Below, piece by piece: positions 38,681-48,665 of a DNA stretch of 64,000 bases. Within the stretch, counting starts at the first letter, position 1; every line of letters begins with the position of its first letter. The position numbers were made by a program, and so were the translations under genes. Where the stretch lies: NCBI GenBank assembly GCA_963971425.1, contig OZ020517.1:2668501-2732500 (forward strand). Direction: 5' to 3'. This stretch comes from Bryoerythrophyllum caledonicum. Its lineage: Eukaryota > Streptophyta > Bryopsida > Pottiales > Pottiaceae. Under the pieces are notes generated by a model, which did not search any database, was not told the origin of the DNA, and was given only the letters and a program-made list of their open reading frames with translations.

Positions 38681-38770
38681 CCTCAACGGCACTACGTCAT
38701 AATCAGCGGTACTACGTCATCATCAACGGAACTACGTCATCCTCAACAAAACTACGTCATCCTCAACAAA
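38681..38770. repeat. 20-bp tandem repeat carrying ACTACGTCAT
   Basis: Four and a half units of CCTCAACGGCACTACGTCAT and variants. Each carries TACGTCA, an ACGT-core site of the kind bound by bZIP factors. It could be regulatory or an ordinary minisatellite. Confidence 0.65.
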
Positions 38771-39039
38771 ATTGTTGTAGAAGACCACTTAAAGCAGAAG
38801 TATTTAAACATGAAGATGAATATCATCGAAGGCCGAATCACCTTTCATCCATGATAGTGGATGAAATTTGTCGCATGGAAGGAAGAGCCAAATGGCAACT
38901 TACACCAAAGCAACCTGCACATCATCTACACTTTACTTTTGGAAGTGTGGGTGAGAGCAAACTAAACTTAGATGATAACAATGATAGGTGGGGAGCAACG
39001 AAGTTCACTACAATGCTATGAGGAGGGAGATTAGGAGAA

Positions 39040-40090
39040 CAACAAGGAGTAGAGAGAGGTGACTTGAAGGTTGGAGCAAAGCAATGGCGGCGGCTATGGC
39101 TAGAGCCATGTAGCGGTGAGGACGGAACTAGCTGGGAGCAAGGAAGGCAATTTGCGGCAGATCAAGACGGCAAGGGGAGAGCTCAAGGGAAGAAGAACGA
39201 GGGCAAGAGGAGGTTTGGCCATAGCCAGCTAACCCCAGCCATAGCTGACCTTAGCCATGGCTAGGAAACCCTAGCCATAGCCAAGTTCAGTGCTCGCCAC
39301 TATGGAGAGGCTGTAGCTGCAACAAGGGTGAGCTCAAGTATTTGTAAGTTATACGTTAGTACTTCCTTCTCTCGTGCATATTTTATGCTCACAAAAGAAT
39401 TATTGACGTCCTTCCTTGATGTGAATGTATGCGCTTTGTCACGTCGACCATGGTGCTAGGGAGGCTACTGTTCGACCCCGAGATAGATATCGAAGTAGCA
39501 AAGGAGTAGTAGCGGCAGGAAGTGGACAAGCGCAAGGTCCATCCTGATTACGAAAGAGAGATTGATAAGGTACGTAGTCATATCGCCGAGATCGAGTATA
39601 TCAAGCTGTGAATACAGGCAATGAAGTGGTGGGTGAAGAGAACATAAAGGAGCAAGAGGCGGTTGAACCCGTTTCTAGCAATCAGGTAGACGTCCAAGTA
39701 CGCACAAAGTCCATGAACTCCTTCTTTGGAAATTCTTTGAATCCTCTTGCCATTGAAGATGATGTACTTTGCAACTTGAACGCGGTAGACATGACATCTT
39801 CACGTTAGTTGTGACGTCTTGGTTGACATCGCAAATAACATAGTGTTATGTCATTGAAGACGAGGGCAGTTCCTCTAATTTACATGGAGTGTTGTTGTGA
39901 AATTATAGATTGTCCTTTGCACTTTAATATGTCATCTCTATGAACTCTTGCAGGAAGAGAGTGAAGCACAAGGTGAGCCATCAACCCGCCCATGGCGTGC
40001 TACGAAGACAACAAAGCAGACCGCTACTGCGGAAGGAAGCAATGGCCCAACACCAAAGCGAGCCAATCTATCCAAGCCTCTACAGGTTCT
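39040..40090 (+). other. Possible gene fragment truncated by the TTAA element
   Basis: Coding-like blocks occur near 39430-39560 (FDPEIDIEVAKE, VDKRKVHPDYEREIDK), 39608-39808 (SNQVDVQVRTKSMNSFFGN) and 39953-40090 (EESEAQGEPSTRPWRATKTTKQ). A possible GTACGT donor lies at 39570 and TTGCAG acceptor at 39952. No domain is recognised. The last block runs straight into the TTAA border at 40092, so an old gene may have been split by the element. Confidence 0.3.
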
Positions 40091-40739
40091 GTTAACCCCT
40101 AACTAACCATGGTGTTTTTGGAGCCAAAACTGCCAAAAACATACCCCTACTGATAGAAACCTACAATTTTCTAAATTTAGACATGATATTGAATATGAAA
40201 CCGTAGGATCTTGTAACTACCTTACCCAAAAAGGTGTATGCAAAATTTGAGCACAATCCACCGTACGAATTGCAAGATTATAACGTTTGAAGTCACTGTA
40301 AAAGTTTTTTTTGACACTGCCCCGAGGGTATACCTAAGTTTTGATGCCCAAAAAGTATAATTTGTAAACACATTTGATCCATGGAGGATCATCATTTCCT
40401 TTAGGTATGGAAGTAAGGTATAAGCTCACAAAGTTTGAGCCTCATACGGGCTTTGGAAGTGGAACAAATCCTTGATTTTGTGAAAGGGGGTGTGCTGAAA
40501 TTGCCTTTCATTCTCCAGAATAGAAACTATGAAAAGGGTAATCTAAATGTGTCCAATTGGAAATCCGAACGGTAGATATGTCGAGGTAAATGAGAAGTAT
40601 CACCAAAACAAATTTCAACGCAATCGGAGTAAAACTCGAATTTTGGAATTTTTTTGAAGTTGACAAAATAAATTTCACTGAATTTTAGATGGGCAGTTTT
40701 CAAAATAAAGGGTTGTGGGGATGGACCCCCTGCCACGTC

Positions 40740-41000
40740 ATACACTTTGGATGACATAGAAAATCTAGATGAAATAATACAGTCGATGAAAATTATTTTG
40801 GATGACAAATTTGCGTGGATGAAATACGTTCTGTGGATGTTTTTCAACTGTTGGATGAAAATTGGGCGTCTCGGATGGATGTATCCGGTAGTGAAGGATG
40901 AGATGGATGTATCCGACAATGAAGAATGAGATGGATGTATCTGGCAGTGAAGGATGAGATTTTCATGTTGGATGAAATTTTTTGAATGGATGAAACTGAT
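40740..41000. repeat. Degenerate GGATGAAA / GGATGTATC repeat
   Basis: About fifteen short units with GGATGAAAT, GGATGTATCCG and GTGAAGGATGAGAT. The inverted form TTTCATCC is clustered at 12740-12870. Confidence 0.6.
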
Positions 41001-41440
41001 AAATATTGGCTGGTTTGCAGAAATTTGGGGAATGGATTTTTGAATGTCCGTCATTTTCTGGGTTATGATCTCAAATTTGGTGTACATGTTAGGGTTGAAA
41101 TTTGAATCAATATTTTTTTATTATAATCATCTTTGAGATCATATAGTTCAAATTACAAAAAACAAAAAATATATGATCCATGCTTCAATGAACACATAGT
41201 GGTAGAAAATTGTAGTTTTGTAATTTCAAGCTTCTAAGAGCACAATAAATTCTTGAGGACAATTTTCAAATGTTAGAATCTCAAAAATGATGCACATCCT
41301 GTAGATGAAATGTACAACAATACTTCTAGATAGATTTAGATAAAAGATCCTATACTTGAAAGCTTAAAAATTGTAAAGAGTCTGATTCATGCATCTATCC
41401 ATGTATGGAGGTCAAAAATTGCACTTTACAAATCAATTAT

Positions 41441-42988
41441 TCATTTTTCCTGTTGACTTTCACTATCTAGATGATCAATATAATCTATCCAAGTGATAGG
41501 TGTTCCACTTGTTAGTTGATTTGATAGCCTTTCACGAATTGCCGATTTGTTCACAAGGGCTAGGCCCAATTTGAAATTATTAGTTGATAGTGAATTGGCA
41601 TCGAACCGTAGCGTTCCGTGGCTGACATATTTGCTAAATACAAATATACCTGCTCCATTATTATTTTGAAGTTTCATGCAGTGTTGAAGGATTCCGAATT
41701 CGCCTCCTTGCGGATGTCTTTCTGTAAACCAGCATATAAATGAACAATCCAAGTCATTTTTATCAATATGTGGCTTTATAAAAGAATTCTTTGACAAGTG
41801 CAATTGGTACACTTTTGTTGGATATGCTTTCAACCCAATTGCAATACAATCCATATGTTGAAATTGATGAGCAAAAAACTCTTTTACAGGAGCTCCAAAT
41901 AAATCTAACGCCTTCCACATTGCCGTTGCAATAGAATTTCCTGTGGCCCTCAAGGAACGTTTTGTGTCTTCAGACATGTTTTTACGATCATACTTAACAA
42001 TATCTCCTTTTGACTTTTCTCCTGCATGGGCAACATAGCCGTGGCCTACAGACTTATAAACACCTCGTTTTGGGTCTTTTTGATTAGATTTTCCTACAAA
42101 TGGAGCGGTCTGATAATATATATCTGCGGCCTCTAATGTTCTTTGATATTCAACATCATTATCCCATATTTTTGGGATATAAATAAATAAAATCTCTTTC
42201 AGTGATATATTTTTTGGATCCAATATTTTATTGTTGATTATAGTATTTCCATCCAACAATAACACAGCAGTTGATGTTATTGGTTGCAAATGATTATTTT
42301 CATATACATTTTCCCAACTTTTCTCAAACTTTTTGTTCTTTCAATATGGCTTTTCTTCATTTGTGATATCAGCTGGAATGTTCGTGTAGCTAACGATTAC
42401 CTGCATATCTATATTTATGTTGAATGCCTCAAGAATGGATAGTTCCAACAATCCTTTTCTCGCCAATAAACATTGGAAAATTTTGTATGGAACATGTTTC
42501 TTTTTCTTTTTCTTTTTTTTACTTTTTTCTTCCAAAAATTTCTCCAAGCAGAGAAATGTTTGATGGAAGTCTTCAAGACTAGTTATTTCGATGTCTCTGG
42601 TAATAGACATATCAAAAATAAATCTTGTATGCTTTGCAAAATCAGGATCTAGTGTCGGTTCACATATAGAGCAACGTAAAGATTTTTGCGCACAATCATG
42701 GCATAGTTTGTGGCAATAATGGACGTAAATCTGTTGTTTTGTTATGGTCATGTCTACCCTAGATGAAGGATTGGTAAATATATTTTTGAAATACGGCCAC
42801 GTTAGGGTTTTTCTACAAGGTATGGCATATAACTGGTCAAATGCTTTGTTGGTGTGCCCTACAGTTTTACAACCTCTACTCTTTGAATCGTATACCAACT
42901 CCAGGATTTGTTGATCTTCTATAAAATTTAGGGCAATAACTTGTCCTACTCTAGATTTTTTTGCACTAGGTTGCACAAGCTCAGCCAT
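41441..42988 (-). CDS. TET/JBP-like 2-oxoglutarate/Fe(II) dioxygenase gene
   Basis: Two minus-strand blocks lie in the same reading frame with one interruption of about 50 bases between them. The first (42988-42344; start chosen at MAELVQPSAKKSR, as the frame further upstream is AT-rich leader) has a Cys/His cluster HYCHKLCHDCAQKSLRCSIC, likely zinc-binding, and a Lys run. The second (42289-41441) has the double-stranded beta-helix core: FIKPHIDKNDLDCS with the HxD iron ligands and the H-x-D-x-N-D form typical of TET/JBP, GGEFG, then YVSHGTLRFD with the distal His, NFKLGLALVNK and IRERL, where Arg would hold 2-oxoglutarate. TET/JBP enzymes oxidise 5-methylcytosine or thymine in DNA. AT-rich, intronless character and position inside TTAA borders suggest mobile-element cargo. 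It may be inactive. Confidence 0.65.
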
Positions 42989-43060
42989 CTTCAGAATATA
43001 AGGCAATAAATATCTCGATATATTTTGATAATTATATGTGTTTACTCTATACAATAACAA

Positions 43061-43260
43061 TATATTTTTTTGTAAATAATATTTATAGCTAACTTCTACA
43101 AGCTTTTACTTTTTTTTGCTATAATAATAAATTTACAATGTAAGTATCAGTTTGAATTTATAAAAATAAAAAAAATTGTCTAAAATTATTATAAAGTAAA
43201 AGTATGTTCAATTTTGTGTTGAAAGTAAAAGAGAAAAAGACAAAGACAAAAAGACAAAGA
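43061..43260. other. AT-rich upstream region of the dioxygenase-like gene
   Basis: Very AT-rich, with a run of AAAAGACAAAGAC units at 43215-43270. It may contain the promoter of the minus-strand gene at 42988. Confidence 0.4.
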
Positions 43261-43274
43261 CAAAAAGACGAAGA

Positions 43275-43690
43275 CATTGTTGTAGGAGCCCCAACAACTG
43301 TTGTTGAGACCCCAGAAGCTATTGTTGGGGGCCCCAACGATTGTTGTTAGGGCCCCACCAGCTATTGCTGGGGACCCCAACGACTGTTGCTGGGGCCCCA
43401 ACAGCTCTTGCTGGGGGCCCCAGCAACTGGTGCTGGGGGCCCCAACGATTGCTACTGGGGGCCCCAGCAACTGGTGCTGGGGGCCCCAACGATTGCTACT
43501 GGGGGCCCCAACGACTGTTGTTGGGGCCCAGAGGCTATTGCTGGGGACCCCAACAACTGTTGCTGGGGCCCCAACGGCTGTTGTTGGGGCCCCAGGAGCT
43601 ATTGCTGGGGGCCCCAACCATTGTTGTTGGGGTCCCTTTAGCTGTTGTTGGGGACCCTAATTATTGTTGTTGAGGTCCCAATTAATGTAG
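43275..43690. repeat. GGGGCCCCAAC minisatellite with palindromic units
   Basis: About seventeen units of roughly 24 bp such as GTTGTTGGGGCCCCAACAG. Each is nearly self-complementary (TGTTGGGGCCCCAACA), so the array could form hairpins on either strand. It is open in several frames on both strands; none is likely to be a protein. Confidence 0.85.
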
Positions 43691-44039
43691 ATGGGGCATA
43701 GTATGGAATTCAATATGCAACCCAGTTTAGAGGAACTGATCTTTAAAAAAATAATTTAAATATTTGTTCCTTTCACTCCCGTGAAACTATTTGAATGATG
43801 TTGATAAATCAAAGTCTACCTCGTAGTTTATGAACTCATGAGCGTTCATAACATCGCTATCTTCTAGGTCTGAAGATAAAAGTGAAAGCCGATGAGGCAT
43901 GCACCCATTTGGAAGGTTTTAAATATATATAAAAAATAAAAAAATAGTACAAAGGAGTTCAACAGTCCTCTAAGAAATTGGTCCCAAACGCAATAAAATT
44001 GTGACAAAAGATATGGCACCAAAAAAATGATAGAAAAAA

Positions 44040-44415
44040 ATAACACAACGAAAATGGAACAAAAATATGGCACATCAAATATATGACACAAACAAATATG
44101 GCCTCAAAAAAGAAGCACAATAAATATGACACAACAAAAATGAACAGTAAAAACGTACGCACAACAAATACATGGCGCAAAAATAAATAGGCACAACAAA
44201 TACGGCACAACAAAAGTATGACACAAACAAATATGGCCTCCAACAACGTACGCACAAGAAATACATGGCGCAAAAACAGATAGGCACAACAAATATGGCA
44301 CACCAAAAATGGCACAAACAAATATGGTACCACAAATAAAGGGCACAACAAATAAGTCACAACAAACGTGGTACAACAAATACGGCACACCAAATATGGC
44401 ACAAACTAAGAAGTA
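44040..44415. repeat. GGCACAACAAATATG minisatellite
   Basis: Degenerate units of about 14-18 bp (GGCACAACAAATA, ACAAACAAATATGGC) lie just downstream of the piggyBac transposase stop. Cys/Leu-rich open frames on the minus strand are by-products. Confidence 0.75.
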
Positions 44416-44455
44416 CACAAACAAATAAGATGTTGGAGGAGTCACGTACCATTGG

Positions 44456-47122
44456 TCAATAATTTCGTGGCCGCCGTAATGCCAAGTCCGTATGCCACCT
44501 CTCATAGCATCCATCATTCAAGCACATAAATTTGTCACCGCATTTGTGACAATAGTAATGTGGATCTTTTACCTTACAAATGACACAACGCCGCCTCAAA
44601 GTAGAATGTGAAGGTGTGTGTATCACCGGACGCTCTGGTAACGGCGGTAAGTCAGCGGGTTCAGTGGATTTTCTTGGCCAACCTGCCAATAATTCCTCAG
44701 ACAACCCTTGCTTGAACTGGAGATGAGTCATAGGTGTCACCGGTTTCCTGGGGTTATGATTTGCCACACAATCTAGGTAGATAATATACATATTGACCAC
44801 AGTTACATCTAGCAAAAAGAAAAAGATTCGATGCCACCATTTGTGGCTCCGAACCTGACACGAGTATGATGCCCGCAACTGATCGGCTACATCCACTCCA
44901 CGCATGTGGGTGGTGTACTCCTTCAACACTGGTGAAGTCTGAATCATCTCCCGAAGAGCGCCATTGCGCCGAGGCACGGTAACCACAAATCGTTCACATG
45001 GTGGTTGAATTGGCAAGCTGTGTGTAGAAATTAGAAGAACTGGTTTCTTATCTTTCCACATTACAGTAGAGATAGATCGACTTACATGCATCCTCCAGTG
45101 CGTTGTCCCCTATGGCACATTCCTGAAACCTGCTAAATTCTTTAGGAATTGAGGTAGACCAATCCGGTTTTGCCTGATGGTGCCTGTAGCATAAATCCCA
45201 CGAGCTTGAAGAGAGGTAAATAGTCCTATGCTAGAAAAATAATTATCTACGGTGAGGCAATGACCAACATTCCATAGACCATGACATAGCTTCATAACAA
45301 CATTGTGGGCTAAATCAGTCTCATCAACATTAGGTCCCATTTGGACCGTCTCACCAACTGAAGGCATAACAATATTGTCTTTGCCACAATAGATTTCAAA
45401 GTTATAGACATATTTAGAAACTGAGCATGCAAGACACCATACCTTCAAGCCCCACTTTTGGGGCTTTTTGGGCATATATTGTCTAATAGGGGAATACTTA
45501 CCTTTATACCGAATCATCATTTCATCCACTGTTAGAAACTTGCCAAGACACCATGCATTCATTCACCTATCTCTTATTGCATCTACAAGCCATCTAGTTT
45601 GTCCAATTTTATCGTATCCCAGGTCTCCCCTTCTAACACCATGCAAATTGGTTAGATGCAAACACCTCCTTAGCTCTTGAAATCTATTCCTGCTCATAAT
45701 ACTAGAAATGGTAGGACAACGAAAGAAATCAGAGAGCATCCAATAAGTATAGAAGTTGGGTTGCACTTTCATGCCCATATATAATGCCATGGCCATGAAA
45801 GCTTTCAATTCAGGCACAGTTGTGTCTTTCCACCTTGAACCACCCTTTATGTCACCATTTTCATTGACTGGTTCATTAGCATAACGGTTTGTTTCTTGGA
45901 CAATAGACCTCAACATAACATGTGTCCAAAAAAGGGCAATCAATGTCCTAAAAGTGGGAATGGCACGGTAAGTAGTAGAAGGACCCCTCCTCCTTCCACT
46001 AAATGGCATAGGCACAGGTGAATATGTGAAACTAGAGTCATTCCATGTCTCATCCCTAAATTCATACCTTAGGCCGGTTTGAGTTTGTGCATTTTCCAAG
46101 TTTGGATCCTCCCCATCACTTTCTATTTCACTTTCAATGTCAGGCAAAGTTTCACTATCATTGCCATTTTCATTTGTTCCCATTTCATCTGGTTCATAAT
46201 TTATACCTATGTCTTCAATTTCATTTCCATTGAAGTTTTCAACACTTAGGGACCCCCATGAACGGCCCACTGGCAACATACCTGCTGTGTTTGGAGAGTC
46301 CAACACCGAGCCCTGCGGATCAGCCGTTGATCCCCTGATGCCGTGGCCGTTGCCTCTCGGTCTTATCGGCTCGGTCTCAATCTCATCAGTTGGATCCGAA
46401 GGCTCCGCCCCTGCTTCGGCCGGCCAGGGTGGTCCCTCATCGCATGCAAGTCGCGTGGACTCCATCGCATGCAAGTTGCGTGGACTCCATCGCATGCAGC
46501 TCGGCACCTCCAAGACCTCCTCCAACCTCCGAACTCATATCTACCCCAGATTGATCTCTTACAACACTGCTCCCTGCTCCACCAAATCGTTCATCTTCTT
46601 GTGTAGCTTGCCGTTTCTTTCCCTTCCTGGACCCATAGTTTCTTGCCGGTAGAAGCAATTCAGGAGGCCATAGCAAGTTTTCTATGCCTCCAGGAGTGTC
46701 TAGGTCAAGATCAGATTCATCTAAGCAAAGTTCTTCTTGTGAACTTCTGTAACCTCTACGCGGTAGCTCTTGTGTAGTGAAGTAGTTTGCATCAAGTCCA
46801 GCGTTTGTGGCCGGGAATGCAACTACCTCTACATCCGCCCCAACATCAGGAAACTCGCTTAGATCAGGAGGTTCGCGGTGCATGAGATTGGGTGAATCAT
46901 CATTTGGAGGACTTGGAGGTGGTGAGCTTGGAGGTGGTGATTGATGCAATCGCCCACTTCTTCTCAACACGATTCCATCGCACTCCATCTGTGCAACATA
47001 TAAGATTCAAAGTCATGATGTGTGCAAAATATAGATCTCATGAATCTTGGTATTCATTGACAAGGTTTACAGTTTGAGTACTCTACCTGCTTCCCTCTTT
47101 TGCGAGACCTTCGTGTCGGCAT
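44456..47122 (-). pseudogene. piggyBac transposase, nearly whole, three lesions
   Basis: Exon 1 (47122-47087, MPTRRSRKRGKQ) is joined by a 98-bp GT-AG intron to exon 2 from 46988. After an acidic, Pro-rich N-terminus the DDE_Tnp_1_7 domain begins near 45970 (TLIALFWTHVMLRSIVQET, WKDTTVPELKAFMAM). The catalytic Asp residues lie in FLTVDEMM (about 45525), CLTVDNYFSS (about 45246) and MRGVDVADQL (about 44893). QYMPKKPQKWGLKVW and SHKWWHRIFFFLLD are typical piggyBac blocks. A C-terminal Cys/His finger follows (CVICKVKDPHYYCHKCGDKF). Lesions are a 25-bp tandem duplication at 46438-46487 that shifts frame, an in-frame TGA at 45565-45563 and an in-frame TAG at 45112-45110. The sequence is otherwise continuous, so inactivation looks fairly recent. 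Confidence 0.9.
46438..46504. repeat. 25-bp tandem duplication in the transposase gene
   Basis: CATCGCATGCAAG(T)CGCGTGGACTC occurs twice in full (46438-46462, 46463-46487) and partly a third time. The reading frame changes exactly here; the offset between the two flanking frames (463 bases) minus 25 is a multiple of three. Confidence 0.85.
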
Positions 47123-47125
47123 TTT

Positions 47126-47539
47126 TCAATCTTGCCAAACGTCTCTTATAATGTCTAGGAATTCTTGATCAAATTTTCGCTGCTCTTTCCACCCTAGTAT
47201 GAATGCAGCCTGTCTATAAAAATGGTGTCTGTAGTTCTCCGCTTTTGCTATCAACGGCCACTTTCTACTCTTCTTCCTAACCGGGAGTTCATGGAGATGC
47301 TTTTGATCTAAAAGCCTAACTAGTAGATCTACTTGCTCCCTACGCAGATTATGCCGTTGGGCCCAGCCACGAATATGCTCAGCGGGGAGTGAGCCTTCTG
47401 CCGATCGGCCTTGCAGTACGTTTGATGAGATCGCACTTGATGTGTGTAGGCAGCCTTGGGCACCTGCAGCGGCGGACGAAGTTGACCTGCTCGCAATCGG
47501 ATCCCAGGTGATGCCGCAGCTGACCTGCCCGACCTTCTC
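47126..47539 (-). CDS. Accessory piggyBac-locus frame, basic helix-like
   Basis: The minus strand is open from 47539 to a TGA at 47128-47126, three bases before the transposase ATG at 47122. The C-terminal 90 residues are strongly protein-like: AEHIRGWAQRHNLRREQVDLL, LHELPVRKKSRKWPLIAKAE and YRQAAFILGWKEQRKF. The composition suggests a helical, basic, possibly DNA-binding (Myb/SANT-like) domain, which is inference. There is no in-frame ATG, so a 5' exon is needed; the Ser/Leu-rich frame at 48166-47717 is a candidate. It could alternatively be an upstream exon set of the transposase. Confidence 0.5.
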   Translation of the reverse strand, partial: EKVGQVSCGITWDPIASRSTSSAAAGAQGCLHTSSAISSNVLQGRSAEGSLPAEHIRGWAQRHNLRREQVDLLVRLLDQKHLHELPVRKKSRKWPLIAKAENYRHHFYRQAAFILGWKEQRKFDQEFLDIIRDVWQD

Positions 47540-47716
47540 CTAATGTCGCCCCACCGCCGGCAGCATCTGCAGGATCTTCTCTTCCGCCTGTGATTGCCTG
47601 ACCTCCTCCGCCTTGGGAGTCTGCTGGATCTCCTTCGGCGCTTGACCTCTCCGATTGCAGGCCTCCGTTGGCCTCACGAACTGCAGGACCTCCTCCGGCG
47701 ACTTGAACATCAGCAA

Positions 47717-48166
47717 CTACGGCCTTGACGATAGCAGGGGCTCGGTCTCCTCCGACAGCAGGGGCTCGATCTCCTCCGACAACAGCTGCTTGGTGGTTGA
47801 CTTGGGCAGGAGCCCCTCGGTGGTTGACGACAGCAGCGGCTTGGGACTTGACGATTGCACGACCTCCTTGGTGGTTGACGACAACAGCCCCTCCGGCCTC
47901 GATGACAGTAGCTCCTCCCGATGTGTTATGCTGGTGCCTCTAGCCGAAGCTACTACTGTCTCCCCCCCTCTCACTCGCAGATCGTCTCTTGCTACTTGTT
48001 GATGAACACTTGTTTTAGAATTTTGTGTGGAATGTGCACGACTTTGATTTCCCTCATGACCCTCACATCCGCTCTCTAAGCATTGACAAGAGGAATGTGT
48101 GATGTGCTCTGTGTTTGTAGTAGGAAAGGTTCCATGAACATCGGAATTGGAATGTTCATAGTCCAT
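47717..48166 (-). CDS. Ser/Leu/Thr-rich repeated frame near the right border of the piggyBac locus
   Basis: 149 residues from MDYEHSNSDVHGTFP. The second half repeats LLSSTTEGLL and LLSEETEPLL-like units, generated by a 24-30-bp DNA repeat (47715-47900). Low complexity and no domain. It might be a 5' exon of the locus or a repeat artefact. Confidence 0.35.
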   Translation of the reverse strand: MDYEHSNSDVHGTFPTTNTEHITHSSCQCLESGCEGHEGNQSRAHSTQNSKTSVHQQVARDDLRVRGGETVVASARGTSITHREELLSSRPEGLLSSTTKEVVQSSSPKPLLSSTTEGLLPKSTTKQLLSEEIEPLLSEETEPLLSSRP

Positions 48167-48665
48167 TGTGTGAGTTTGATAGGATGAGAAAATTGGCTAC
48201 AAAACTTTGTATTCAAATTTTGAGATTTGCAAATGTCATGAAAAGAGCACCGTTTTACCGTTTGCAATGAATTGCACACCGTTGGTGATAGTGCATTGAA
48301 GTTGGTAGTTGGCCCACTGCTGCCATCTCCCTTTTGAGAAAAGCTGGGTTACTACTAAACCCAGCCTAAACCCACTGCCCTTGTCTAATACATCCTCCTG
48401 ACCCACAAATCTGCCCACCGTGCGCACTTAGCCCTCATTGGCCACGAACCCTGCCCACGCTGCCCTCCCGAAGCTCAAAATCTAAAAAATGCCAATTCAA
48501 GCTCAAAAATAGGAATCTAGATTCCAATTTTTTACAGCACCTATTCAAGGACAAACCCTACCTCCCCTAAAATTTATAGCCCCAAATTCGAATTTTAACC
48601 CACTAAATTACCCTGACCAGAATTGTAAAAAGCCGAATCGGTGGCCGTGGTCGTTTAGGGGTTAA

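Larger units (their letters stand above)
40092..48665 (-). mobile_element. piggyBac locus: candidate 8.6-kb element between matching TTAA borders
   Basis: TTAA at 40092-40095 is followed by CCCCTAACTAACCATGG. TTAA at 48662-48665 is preceded by a sequence which, inverted, reads CCCCTAAACGACCACGG. The termini match at 17 of 21 positions including TTAA. Inside are the piggyBac transposase gene, an accessory frame, two minisatellites and a TET/JBP-like gene. At 8.6 kb it is long for piggyBac (usually about 2.5-5 kb). The left end also resembles a MITE arm at 5268-6219, so a composite of a MITE plus a separate piggyBac is possible. Confidence 0.5.

Noticed and set aside
43189-43673. Several overlapping frames of 80-140 residues on both strands
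   Set aside because: By-products of the 24-bp GGGGCCCC minisatellite; no start context, flanking domain or unique sequence.
43864-44517. Cys/Leu/Phe-rich minus-strand frames resembling membrane proteins
   Set aside because: Generated by the GGCACAACAAATATG array.
46209-46652. Plus-strand frames of 87-147 residues
   Set aside because: Antisense to the acidic, Pro-rich N-terminal part of the piggyBac transposase.
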